Part shown: positions 8,105 through 16,493 of the stretch, piece after piece | How positions within the stretch are numbered: the first letter of the stretch is position 1 | Layout: every line of letters begins with the position of its first letter | Assembly (NCBI GenBank): GCA_045804965.1 | Contig: JBJMMD010000035.1 | Location: 1-64,000, forward strand | Length of the DNA: 64,000 nt | From: CAVTUU01 sp045804965 | Lineage (GTDB): Bacteria > Chloroflexota > Chloroflexia > Thermomicrobiales > UBA6265 | Direction of reading: 5' to 3' | The notes under the pieces: model-generated | What the model saw: the letters and a program-made list of their open reading frames with translations, nothing else | What the model was told of the DNA's origin: nothing | Databases searched by the model: none | Made by a program: the position numbers and the translations under genes

Positions 8105-9181
8105 ATGTCGATCTGGCGATGGCAAACTACCTGGGCGGCCAACAAGACCGTCCGCGTTATCTCAATCTTCATCGTTCTAGCCTCTCTCGTGGCCGGAGTC
8201 GCGGGTCATGGAGGGATTGTCCACGTCGCAGCAGCGGGCTTCGCAGCCGGCGATACCGTCGTCGTCAACACTGACTACCTCAACCTGCGCGACGGACCCT
8301 CGCTCAAGGCATACCACCTTGCCATCCTCATAGGGGGTGACGAGTTAACGGTGACTGGCGGGTCAGAAGTGGCCGATGGCTATACCTGGTACCCGGTCGT
8401 GGCGTCGGTGAAGGGTCCAATGCCTGGCTGGGTCGCCGGAGAGTACTTGGAGCTCGTCTCGGGTGATGGTACAGGTGGCTTCCAGGTTGGCGACGCCGCC
8501 GTCGTCGACACGGCCAAGTTGAATTGCCGAACCGGCCCTGGACTCAACTATCCAGTTGACCACGTCATGTCGGGCGGTGCTGACGTCGTCGTGCTCGATG
8601 GTCCAGTGACCGCGGATGGTTATCACTGGTATCAGCTCAAAATGGAGAACGATGATACCGCCTGGGCGATCGGTGAAGCGCTAGCTCCAGTCAGCGATGT
8701 CCCGAATGCCGAGTTCGGAAAAGGCGACCAGGTCGTGGTTGACACTGATTACCTCAACCTCCGCACTGGCGCGGGACTTTCCTACACGGTGATCGCCGTC
8801 CTGAAGAGTGGCACGGCATTGACCGTGGCGAACCATCCCATAGCCGCTGGCGGCTATGTCTGGTATGGCGTAACGACGCGAGACGGGCGGACCGGCTGGG
8901 TGGCCGGCACGTACCTGGCGCCCGCGCCCGGTCTCGGTTTTGCTGTCGGAGATGCGGTCCGCGTTGCCAACGGTCCTCAGAACCTGCGTGCGGGGTCTGG
9001 TACGGAGGCCGCGGTGATCCGGGTCATGGCCAACGGCACGTTGCTGCAGGTCCGAGGCGGCCCGGTCGAGGCCAACGGCTACACCTGGTATCACGTCTGG
9101 AATTACAGTGGCGAAGGCTGGGCGGCCGGCGAGTTTTTACAATTGGACCCGAATGGCTGGCCAGAGGAGGGCGCGGCCTAA
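8105..9181 (+). CDS. Secreted protein with four bacterial SH3 (SH3b) repeats
   Basis: 358 aa; the ATG follows GGAGG about 15 bases upstream. A basic N-terminus and one hydrophobic segment (ISIFIVLASLVAGVAG) serve as signal peptide or anchor. Four SH3b repeats of about 75 residues follow, each with the pattern [VD]T..LN[LC]R.GP/AG, a Val-Ile strand, DGYxWY.V and a final GW.AGE/TYL. SH3b domains commonly bind cell-wall peptides, so a surface or wall-attached role is likely. No catalytic domain is present. A hairpin at 9211-9254 follows the stop. The upstream 200 bases are relatively AT-rich and probably hold the promoter. Confidence 0.88.
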   Translation: MSIWRWQTTWAANKTVRVISIFIVLASLVAGVAGHGGIVHVAAAGFAAGDTVVVNTDYLNLRDGPSLKAYHLAILIGGDELTVTGGSEVADGYTWYPVVASVKGPMPGWVAGEYLELVSGDGTGGFQVGDAAVVDTAKLNCRTGPGLNYPVDHVMSGGADVVVLDGPVTADGYHWYQLKMENDDTAWAIGEALAPVSDVPNAEFGKGDQVVVDTDYLNLRTGAGLSYTVIAVLKSGTALTVANHPIAAGGYVWYGVTTRDGRTGWVAGTYLAPAPGLGFAVGDAVRVANGPQNLRAGSGTEAAVIRVMANGTLLQVRGGPVEANGYTWYHVWNYSGEGWAAGEFLQLDPNGWPEEGAA

Positions 9182-9384
9182 TTCGATAGGGACATGACTT
9201 CCGACAATAAATATGAGGCGCGGATGGGGCAACATCTCGTCCGCGCTTTCATATCGAGGATCGGGGCGTACCGCTCGTCCCCATCCGCCAACCCCTGCGT
9301 CAGATAGACGGCAATGTCGGTCTTCTGCGCATCGTCGGCGTTGTAGGACAGGCGGGCCGTCTCGATGTAAAAGGATGTTGGCAT
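9178..9384 (-). CDS. Possible small protein of unknown family (low confidence)
   Basis: A 68-codon frame on the minus strand, starting ATG at 9384 with MPTSFYIETARLSYNADDAQ. The N-terminal third matches the decayed fragment at 7803-7905, which argues that this frame was or is coding. Against that, it overlaps the start of the kinase gene by two bases, crosses the terminator hairpin, and its C-terminus is unremarkable. It may be a remnant. Confidence 0.35.
   Translation of the reverse strand: MPTSFYIETARLSYNADDAQKTDIAVYLTQGLADGDERYAPILDMKARTRCCPIRASYLLSEVMSLSN
9211..9254 (+). terminator. Imperfect hairpin after the SH3 gene
   Basis: ATATGAGGCGCGGATG pairs with CGTCCGCGCTTTCATAT across an 11-base loop, 30 bases after the stop codon. 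There is only a short T run, so strength is uncertain. Confidence 0.55.
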
Positions 9385-10279
9385 GGACCTCACCGTTCTG
9401 GCGGAGCGACTCCGCGCATCGTTTCCCGGTGTCCCGATCGTCACCCCTCTCTCGGTCTTGGGAGAGGGATTTGACAGCGTGGTAGTCGAAACCGCCAACG
9501 GCATCGTCTTCCGCATCGCCAAACATGTACATGCCAGTTGGGGGCGCCAACGAGAAGGAGCAGTACTGTCGGTCGTCCAGCGGCATGTGCGCGCGTTGAA
9601 TATTCCGCTGGTGCGGCACGACTTGGACGAGTCGGACGCCTTCCCCTACGGCGTGATCGGGTACGAGAAGCTTCCCGGTCGCCCGCTCCGTCCCGACGAC
9701 ATCGACCACGAGAATCGCATTCGCATCGCAGGGCAAGTAGCCGGATTCTTGACCGAGCTTCACAGCATCGACATTCGCGAACTGAGCGAGATTCCCTTAC
9801 TGAGGTTTCCGCCCTCGCGTGAGCGGCTGGTAGACCTTGGTCGGAACGTGTCGGCATATCTCGCACAGCACCTGAGCCGGAACCAGTACCAAGAATTTCA
9901 ACGATGGTGGGCTGACCTGCTCGACTACAGTCAGAGATACTCATGTGTGCTCGCTCTTATCCACGGCGACTTGTGGTACGAAAACATGCTGTTCGATGAA
10001 CAGCAGCGCAGTTTGGTGGGAGTCATCGATTTCACCAACGTTTCGATTGGTGACTCGGCGATTGACCTCGCGACGCAGCGCTATATGGGTGACCGGTTTG
10101 CGGGGACCGTGATTGACAACTACTACCGCGGCCACGTCCCGACGGATTTAACCGGGCGGATCAATGCCCTGCTGGGATTGCGCGAGCTGCTGGGCCTAGA
10201 GCACGGCATCTTGACGAACGACGTGGATGAAGAGGCCGTCTCGAAGGTCAATCATGCGATGCGCATCGCCCTCAGTTAA
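9383..10279 (+). CDS. Aminoglycoside/choline-kinase-like phosphotransferase
   Basis: 298 aa, with AAAGGA 8-13 bases before the ATG. It belongs to the protein-kinase-like APH fold: a nucleotide-binding N-lobe with GEGFDSVV, the Lys-equivalent region VVFRIAKH, the catalytic loop HGDLWYENMLF at about residues 194-204, and the metal-binding GVIDFTNVSIGDSAIDLA. The substrate is not predictable. Resistance, choline and fructosamine-type kinases share this plan. The Asp-Phe-Thr in place of the common Asp-Phe/Trp-Glu after Ile is slightly unusual. It is convergent with smc, 30 bases from its end, with no clear terminator between. Confidence 0.87.
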   Translation: MDLTVLAERLRASFPGVPIVTPLSVLGEGFDSVVVETANGIVFRIAKHVHASWGRQREGAVLSVVQRHVRALNIPLVRHDLDESDAFPYGVIGYEKLPGRPLRPDDIDHENRIRIAGQVAGFLTELHSIDIRELSEIPLLRFPPSRERLVDLGRNVSAYLAQHLSRNQYQEFQRWWADLLDYSQRYSCVLALIHGDLWYENMLFDEQQRSLVGVIDFTNVSIGDSAIDLATQRYMGDRFAGTVIDNYYRGHVPTDLTGRINALLGLRELLGLEHGILTNDVDEEAVSKVNHAMRIALS

Positions 10280-10308
10280 CGGTCAAACTCACACCCAATC
10301 TGCGCCGC

Positions 10309-13300
10309 TTATTCCGCGACCGCGATCGCTTCCGTGAGACGTAGCGACAGTACCTGGGAGACGCCGTCGTCGCGCATGCTCACCCCGTAGAGCGTGTCGG
10401 CGATTTCGATGGTGCCGCGGTTGTGGGTGATGATGATCGCCTGCGTTTCCGCCGCCAGCGCCTGAAGCTGCTCGCGGAAGCGGACGACGTTCGCCTCATC
10501 GAGCGCGGCGTCGACTTCGTCCAGCAGGCAGAAGGGGGTGGGGTTCACAGTCAGAATCGCGAAGAGGAGCGCCGCCGCCGTCAACGCCCGCTCGCCACCG
10601 GAGAGAAGCGCCAAACTCTGCAAGCGCTTGCCGGGCGGTTGGGCGACGATGTCGATGCCGGCCGCTTCCCCGTCGCCCTCATCGCCAGCGACGAGCATGA
10701 GCCGCGCCGTGCCGCCGCCGAAGAGGGCAGTGAAGGTCTCGGTGAACGCAGTGGAGACGAGGGCGAAGGTCTCATCGAAGCGCTCGCGCATCTTCGCGTG
10801 GAGATCGCCGAGCAGACCATGCAACGCCGCGGCCGCGCCCTCGACGTCGTCAAGTTGGGTCCGCAGAAAGGCGTGGCGCTCGGCCTCCCGCTCGTACTCC
10901 TCGACCGCGTTCTCGCCGACATACCCGACCCGCCGCAACCGGTCCTTGAGCCGCCCGATCTCCCGTTCCGCCTCGTCCGGGGCGATCTGCTCCCGCTCCT
11001 CGGGCAGTGGACGATCCAGCAGCAGCTCGGCGTCCGCCAAATCGAGATCGTCGACGATCCGCTGCCGGATCGTCGCCAGCTCGCCCCGCGCCCGTTCCAC
11101 CTCGACTCCGCGCGAGCCGTGCGCGCGTTGCGCTGCGAGCAGCGCCTCATGGGCCGCTTCCAGCGCCTTGTCGAACTGGGCCATGGACGACTCAGCCGCG
11201 CGAGTTGCCGCTTCCAACGGAGGGCGTTCCGCCTCGACCTGCGTGCGAGTCGCGGTGAGCGCCGCGAGTTCCTGGGCGAGCCGCTTATGTTGGGCCGCCA
11301 CCGCCGCCCGCTCGCCGTCGAGCTGCGCCAGCCGCTCGTGCCGGGTTGCGGTTTCCTCGGCCAGGGTCGCCTGATGGGCGAGCAACTCCATCTCCCGCCG
11401 CCGCTCGGCCCGTAAGCGTTCGTCCAGCGCCACCAACTGCCGTTGCTCGTGCGCCAGCTCGCGATCGGCCGCTGCGCCGACATCGGCGTCCTGGTTCAGC
11501 TCTTGTTGGACCGCGTCATAGTCGGCGCGCATCTCGGCGAGCCGGGATTCCGCCTGCGCTTGCTCGTTCGTGATCCCCGTCAGGTCGTGCGCGATCCGGG
11601 TTGACGACTCGGTCAATATCGCCTGCCGCGCTTCAGTCGCCTTCTGCTCGTTCCGCAGATCAGCCAGCCAGCCCGCGATCCGTGCGCGCTGGGCTTGCCG
11701 CTCCTTACGCGAGGCGACCAAACCCGCCCGCGTCGCCGCGACGCCCTGCCGCTCCTCGCTCAGGCGTCGCGGCTCATCGGCCGCCGCCTTCTGCGCCGCG
11801 ACCGCCTGATCCCGTTCGTGACTGAGCTGCTCGATCTGCCTTGGTAGGTCACGGAGCTCCCGCTCCCGGCTCAACATGCCGCTTTCCCGCACCGCCGCAC
11901 CCCCGGTCACGGAACCGCCTGTGCGCGTGATTTCGCCGGACAGAGTGACCGCGCTCCAACCGGGCGGCAGCTGCTTCAGCGTCGCCCGCGCCGCCGGGAG
12001 ATCTTCGACGACGAGCGTTCGGCCAAGGAGGGCGCCGACGACGCTTTTCAGGTCCGGATCGACGGACACGAGCTCGTCCGCGAGGCCGATGACGCCCTTG
12101 CTCCGCGTGAGTCCGCCAGGCAGGCTGCGGTTGTTGCTGGCACGGACAGTATCGAGGGGTTGGAATGTGGCACGTCCCGCGTTCCCCTGCTGAAGGAAGG
12201 CGATGGCCGCTTCCGCGTCCGCCCAGCGTTCGACCACGATGTCTTGGAGGTGTCCGCCGAGCGCGACCTCGATTGCTGTATCGAGGTTCGCCGGCGCCTC
12301 GATCACCTCGACAACCGTGCCCCGGACGCCTCCGAGTTTGCCGGCTCTGACCGCCTGCATCACCGCCCGCACCCCGGCGAAGAGGCCCGTGCCGCTTGCT
12401 TGCAGCTTCTGGAGCACGTCGAGCCGCGTCGTCGCCTGCCCGAGCTCGCGCTCGCACTCGGCGACCTGCACGCGCGCGGCGTTGGCCGCCGCGGTGGCCT
12501 CCGCAATCCCCTTGGCGAGCGCGATCAGCTGATCGTCGAGGCTTGCCAGTTCACGCGCGCCTTCCTGTTCGGCCGCGTCGAACCCGACAAGCTCGGTTTC
12601 CAGGCCCGCGATGCGCGAGGTCCGCTCGGCGATCGCTCGTGCGGCTCGTTCGCGCTCGGCCGCGTCGGTTTCCCGTCGCTGTTCGAGCAGGGCCCGCCTG
12701 CGGCCGAGATCGGCGAGCGTGCGTTCGCCTTCGCTGATCGTCGTCAGGAGCTTCGCCCCGCGTTTTTCGACGTCCGCCCGGGCGGCGCGGGCGGCGGTCC
12801 GCGCCGCTTGCTTGGCCTCGACCGTTCGCCGCACGTCGGCGACTTCGGTCTCCGCGGCCGCGATCGCGGCCGCGATCGCGACGAGCCCTGCCACGACTCC
12901 GGCAACTTGCTCGTCGAGGCCAGTTTGGATATCGAGGAGGTCCTCGCGCCGGCGCGCGAGCGCGGCTTGGCGCTCGGCCGCGAGATCGCGCTCGTGGCTG
13001 ACCCGCCGGGTTTGATCGAGGGTTGATTGGTACTGCGCCGCATGCTGCGCCAGCGTTTCCCTGGCTTCTTCCGCCGCGAACCGCGCCGCGGCAATCGCGC
13101 CGCTGAGCCGCTTCACCTCCGCCTGGCAACGCGCGACCTTGGTTTCATCCCCAGCCGCGGCGGCTTCCGTCGCCTCGAACCATGCCTGCGCGTCCTCCAG
13201 CAATCGGCCGTAGTGGACCCGCTGGAGATCGCGGAGACGGTCGTGGACCCCTTTCCACTCTTTCGCTTGTTTCGCCGCCCGCTCCAACGCGCGTACTCGA

Positions 13301-13914
13301 GGCTCGACTTCGAGGAGGAGATCGGCGATCCGGGCGCTGTTTGCCTCCGCTTCGATGAGGCTGCGCTCCGCCTCGACCGCCTTCATCCGTAAACCGGTCA
13401 AATCGGCCGCGTGCTCGAACAGCCCGCGGCGCTCGTCCGCACGTTGGCTCAACGCCGAGTCGACGAGACCTTGCCCGACGACGGTATGGCTCTGGCCCAG
13501 GGAGGCGGTGAGATGCGTGACATCTTTCAACCGTACCCGTTTGCCGTTGATCAGATACTGGTTTTCGCCGCTGCGATACGCGCGGCGCGTCACCGTCACT
13601 TCCGAGAACTCGGTCGGCAGCCAAGCGGTGCTGTTATCGAAGGTGACCGCGACCTCTGCCATTCCGGCCGGGGAGCGCCCCTGACCGCCGGCGAAGATCA
13701 CGTCCTCGGTCTTCTTGCTCCGCAAGGCGCCATGGCTCTGCTCACCGAGCGCCCAGCGCACGGCGTCGGAGATGTTCGATTTTCCGCTCCCGTTCGGCCC
13801 GACGATCGCCGTAATCCCCGGCTCGAACGCAAAGACCGTCTTCGTCGCGAAGCTCTTGAAGCCGTGCAACTCGAGCCGCGTCAGCCGCGGAGGGGCGAAG
13901 GCAGGCGCGATCAT
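10309..13914 (-). CDS. smc: Chromosome partition protein SMC
   Basis: About 1201 aa from the ATG at 13914 (MIAPAFAPPRLTRLELHGFK). The reading frame is open further upstream, but that part encodes the family-1 repeat and lacks conservation. Walker A GPNGSGKSN is near residue 35. Long Ala/Arg/Glu coiled coils flank a hinge (about 510-660, with GLFAGVRAVMQA and GGHLQDIVVERWADAEAAI). The C-terminal head has the ABC signature LSGGERALTAAALLF and Walker B FCLLDEVDAALDEAN. It works as a dimer with ScpA/ScpB to compact and segregate DNA. Those partners are not in the window. No sign of damage. Confidence 0.97.
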   Translation of the reverse strand: MIAPAFAPPRLTRLELHGFKSFATKTVFAFEPGITAIVGPNGSGKSNISDAVRWALGEQSHGALRSKKTEDVIFAGGQGRSPAGMAEVAVTFDNSTAWLPTEFSEVTVTRRAYRSGENQYLINGKRVRLKDVTHLTASLGQSHTVVGQGLVDSALSQRADERRGLFEHAADLTGLRMKAVEAERSLIEAEANSARIADLLLEVEPRVRALERAAKQAKEWKGVHDRLRDLQRVHYGRLLEDAQAWFEATEAAAAGDETKVARCQAEVKRLSGAIAAARFAAEEARETLAQHAAQYQSTLDQTRRVSHERDLAAERQAALARRREDLLDIQTGLDEQVAGVVAGLVAIAAAIAAAETEVADVRRTVEAKQAARTAARAARADVEKRGAKLLTTISEGERTLADLGRRRALLEQRRETDAAERERAARAIAERTSRIAGLETELVGFDAAEQEGARELASLDDQLIALAKGIAEATAAANAARVQVAECERELGQATTRLDVLQKLQASGTGLFAGVRAVMQAVRAGKLGGVRGTVVEVIEAPANLDTAIEVALGGHLQDIVVERWADAEAAIAFLQQGNAGRATFQPLDTVRASNNRSLPGGLTRSKGVIGLADELVSVDPDLKSVVGALLGRTLVVEDLPAARATLKQLPPGWSAVTLSGEITRTGGSVTGGAAVRESGMLSRERELRDLPRQIEQLSHERDQAVAAQKAAADEPRRLSEERQGVAATRAGLVASRKERQAQRARIAGWLADLRNEQKATEARQAILTESSTRIAHDLTGITNEQAQAESRLAEMRADYDAVQQELNQDADVGAAADRELAHEQRQLVALDERLRAERRREMELLAHQATLAEETATRHERLAQLDGERAAVAAQHKRLAQELAALTATRTQVEAERPPLEAATRAAESSMAQFDKALEAAHEALLAAQRAHGSRGVEVERARGELATIRQRIVDDLDLADAELLLDRPLPEEREQIAPDEAEREIGRLKDRLRRVGYVGENAVEEYEREAERHAFLRTQLDDVEGAAAALHGLLGDLHAKMRERFDETFALVSTAFTETFTALFGGGTARLMLVAGDEGDGEAAGIDIVAQPPGKRLQSLALLSGGERALTAAALLFAILTVNPTPFCLLDEVDAALDEANVVRFREQLQALAAETQAIIITHNRGTIEIADTLYGVSMRDDGVSQVLSLRLTEAIAVAE

Positions 13915-13926
13915 GGGGCGGAACTC

Positions 13927-14110
13927 AGCCCGGGGCTCAAGGCCCGGGCCACGCACAACGAAGCCCTTCCAGGGCTGAAAAACTCGCCAGCGTCGTCGTT
14001 CCTTACGGAATGCCGGGCGTGCGTTCGCATGCTCAGCCTCGGAGAGGCTTCGTCTGGATTCGCCCGGGGTTTTAATCCCGGGGAAGGTGGTAGCCCGGAT
14101 TTCAACCCAG
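13927..14110. repeat. Two adjacent family-1 hairpin repeats upstream of smc
   Basis: The first copy (13927-13978) has GCCCGGGGCTCAAGGCCCGGGC and GAAGCCCTTCCAGGGCTGAA. The second (14041-14110) reads GAGAGGCTTCGTCTGG followed by GCCCGGGGTTTTAATCCCGGGG and a further GGATTTCAACCCAGGG stem. Both lie between smc and the divergent TIM-barrel gene. Confidence 0.7.
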
Positions 14111-14233
14111 GGACATGGGACCGGGCAACGGGCCGTTCCACGAAACGTTGCAATCCTTGCGCTGTCGACTGGTGACACTGTGTCAGGATGGTACCATCGG
14201 CCGGCGTAACCGGCCAACGATTTGGAGTCCACT

Positions 14234-15496
14234 TTGCCAAATGACCAATCCTCTGGCGGCCTGACGCTCGGTCTTTCGAGCGGGGCGCTCTATCCGTTGG
14301 TTCCCACCGAGGAAACGGCGCGCGTGGCGATGAGCGTGGGCGTCGCCGATCTCGAATATCTGCTGCAAACGCCGGGCGAATATGCCCCGCGGTTCGTGCG
14401 CGATGCCAAGAAGATCGCGCACGACTGCGGCTGCCGGGTGCACGCGGTTCATTCCTATCAAGAGCTGGTGCCGGTGCTGTCGCCCTACGCGCGGCGGGCG
14501 GAGGAAGCGCGGGCAATGTTCTCGCGCATGATCGCCGCGACCGCGGAGATCGGGGCGAAGGTGCTGGTTTGGCACGGGCCGCGCCGGCAGGAGCTGGCCA
14601 CGCTGGACGATTGGGAGCGCTTCATCGCGATCACCGCCGCGCTTGCCGCCGAGTGCGCGGCCGCCCGCGTCACCCTGGCGCTCGAAAACGTCTCCTGGGC
14701 CGCGCTCGCCACCGTGCGCGAGGTGGCCGCCTTCGCCGCGCGGTTACCAGAACTCGGCCTCCCGGACGCGGTCGGTTTCGTCTTCGACCCGTTTCAGGCA
14801 GCGGAGGCGGGCGCCAATCCCTTCATGATCCTACAGGCGATGGACGATCGTGTGGTCGACGTGCACCTCTCTGATTACCACGGAGGCGGACCCAGCGGCT
14901 ACCCCCCGCAGCGCCATTTGCCGCCCGGCGATGGCGAGCTGCCGTGGCCGGCGCTCCTTCGCGCGATCGCCGGCGTGTATCGCGGTCCGCTCATGGTCGA
15001 GGGCACGTTTGCCGGCGATCAGGCGGCCATGATCCGCGTCTACGATCGCTTCACCGAGATGATTCGCGCGATCAACCCGCCGGGCGGGGAGTGCGACGGC
15101 GTGCTCCCGTCCGGTGTGCGGGCAGGAATCCGGCTCTTCAACGAGCGGAAGTTCTACGAGTGCCACGAAGAGATCGAGCATGAATGGCACGCCGAGCGCG
15201 GACCGATCCGCAACCTCTACCAGGGCATCCTTCAGATCGGCGTTGGCTTCCATCACGCGCGCGCGGGCAACCACCGTGGCGCGATCCTGCTGCTCACCGA
15301 CGGCATCGAGAAAACCTCTCGCTTCCTCCCGGCCTGCCGCCAGATCGACACCGCCCGCCTCGTCAGCGAAAGCCAAATCTGCCTCGACCACATCGTATCG
15401 CTCGGCCCGGACAGGCTCAGCGAATTCGATTGGGATTTGGCGCCGATGGTGCACGAGGTGGTTTCAGATGGGGGTGATTCGCCGACACTGAAGTAA
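14234..15496 (+). CDS. Sugar-phosphate-isomerase-like TIM barrel fused to DUF309
   Basis: About 420 aa. I chose TTG at 14234 because GGAG at 14224-14227 is well spaced; TTG at 14222 is also open. Residues 10-285 resemble the xylose isomerase/AP-endonuclease-2 TIM barrel: GAKVLVWHGPRR, LALENVSW, GFVFDPFQA, VDVHLSDYHGG and MVEGTF, with acidic and His residues placed as for a divalent metal site. Residues from about 294 form a DUF309 helical domain: LFNERKFYECHEEIEHEWH, then IRNLYQGILQIGVGFHHARA and a GN.RGA motif. The two are usually separate proteins, and the combined function is unknown. Confidence 0.85.
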   Translation: MPNDQSSGGLTLGLSSGALYPLVPTEETARVAMSVGVADLEYLLQTPGEYAPRFVRDAKKIAHDCGCRVHAVHSYQELVPVLSPYARRAEEARAMFSRMIAATAEIGAKVLVWHGPRRQELATLDDWERFIAITAALAAECAAARVTLALENVSWAALATVREVAAFAARLPELGLPDAVGFVFDPFQAAEAGANPFMILQAMDDRVVDVHLSDYHGGGPSGYPPQRHLPPGDGELPWPALLRAIAGVYRGPLMVEGTFAGDQAAMIRVYDRFTEMIRAINPPGGECDGVLPSGVRAGIRLFNERKFYECHEEIEHEWHAERGPIRNLYQGILQIGVGFHHARAGNHRGAILLLTDGIEKTSRFLPACRQIDTARLVSESQICLDHIVSLGPDRLSEFDWDLAPMVHEVVSDGGDSPTLK

Positions 15497-15599
15497 ATTG
15501 ACCTCCAGCAATTTAGATGTCTTCGGGATATTTTGTGGGAATTCGACCGAGGGCTCTGCGCGTTTGACGTAACAGATAGGTCTTGCCCAGTGGGGCGGG

Positions 15600-15873
15600 T
15601 GTGTTCGGCCACCCCTGCCCGGGAATCAATACGGCCCAGAGGGCACCCCGCTCAGTGACGGAAGTCGGTTCAAACCGACTGGCGAACGTGCATCGGTTTT
15701 GTAGGGGCATATGGCGCACGCCCGCCTGATGACACGGATCGTTCCATTTGGCGCAACGGGTTCGAATGCGGTCTCAGGTGTGCCCCACATGCCACTATGA
15801 CGGAACGGTGGACGGTTTGCTTTCGTCAGCCCTGGAAGGGCTTCGTCGTTTGTAGCCCGGGCCTTGAGCACCG
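15600..15873. repeat. Cluster of family-1 hairpin repeats in a gene-free stretch
   Basis: The region 15497-15928 has no gene. It holds GTCGGTTCAAACCGAC (about 15663-15680), a TGTAGGGGCATATGGCGCACGCCCG element near 15700, and an inverted family-1 copy at 15828-15873 (AGCCCTGGAAGGGCTTCGT then GTAGCCCGGGCC). The TAGGGGCAT element has a relative at 35112. Confidence 0.65.
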
Positions 15874-15928
15874 GAATCCTGGAAGCCATCTACGTTTGGT
15901 TACGCCACGCCCGGGCAAGGAGAACACC

Positions 15929-16219
15929 ATGAAGATATTTACGCTTGAGGAAGCGCTTGCAGGGCCATATCCGTTCGTTGCAGAGGTAGATCCTGATGCG
16001 GGCTGGGGTCTCCGCTTCCCCGACCTTGAGGGATTGTCCGGTTATGCAGGCACATGGGAGGAAATCGGACCTGCGGCGCGCGAAGCAGTACGCATCCATC
16101 TCGAGTTCAAGGCCCGGGATGGTGATCCCATCCCCGCACCGACCGTCCAACCTGACTACATTGAGGTCGATCCAGATTCGCCGCTCGCGGTGATTCTGCC
16201 GGAAGATGCCGACGGCTAG
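15929..16219 (+). CDS. HicB-like protein
   Basis: 96 aa; AAGGAG lies 7 bases before the ATG (MKIFTLEEALAGPYPFVAEV). It shows the HicB_like fold signature: a beta strand, then DAGWGLRFPDLEGLSGYAGT and EEIGPAAREAVRIHLE, and the region with GDPIPAP. HicB proteins are antitoxins with a partial RNase-H fold. No HicA is adjacent. The stop is an amber codon, and the same frame continues directly into a helix-turn-helix module (next entry). The gene may therefore be the front half of a HicB-HTH protein broken by a nonsense mutation. Confidence 0.8.
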   Translation: MKIFTLEEALAGPYPFVAEVDPDAGWGLRFPDLEGLSGYAGTWEEIGPAAREAVRIHLEFKARDGDPIPAPTVQPDYIEVDPDSPLAVILPEDADG

Positions 16220-16423
16220 TGGGCCTATCTGCGCACCTCGAACGTGGCCGCCCAATTGGGCTTGAGCGAAGATCGGGTGCGCAAGTTGGCGGCGAGCCGG
16301 GGACTGGGGCGCAAGTGGGGACGCGATCTCTTCTTCACCGAGTCGGACATCGAGGCGATGAAGGTCCGCAAGCCCGGCCACCCCAAGAAATCAACCGAAT
16401 CGAAAGACCAGGCAGCCGACTAG
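16220..16423 (+). pseudogene. In-frame helix-turn-helix module after the HicB amber stop
   Basis: This runs straight on in the HicB frame, with no start codon other than CTG at 16229 or GTG at 16244. It encodes 67 residues with an excisionase/MerR-like HTH: YLRTSNVAAQLGLSEDRVRK then LGRKWGRDLFFTESDIEAM and KPGHPKK. The pattern (VA..LG.S..RVR.L......GR.....SD.EA....PG.P) is typical of DNA-binding tails, and it is well preserved, so the amber is recent or suppressed, or translation restarts. It is too short to be found by size filters. Confidence 0.68.
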
Positions 16424-16434
16424 GTAAGGCGACT

Positions 16435-16478
16435 ACACATGACCCGACCGGCGGGAGTCCGCCGGCCGGGTCGATGTG
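16435..16478. terminator. Hairpin between convergent genes
   Basis: GACCCGACCGGCGG pairs with CCGCCGGCCGGGTC with one wobble, and the outer ACAT/ATGT bases also pair. It separates the plus-strand HTH module from the end of the giant minus-strand gene. Confidence 0.7.
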
Positions 16479-16493
16479 ATGCTTCAGTGCGCG

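Noticed and set aside
10423..13026. Several long plus-strand frames opposite smc
   Set aside because: Antisense shadows of the coiled-coil codons. No conserved motifs and no ribosome sites.
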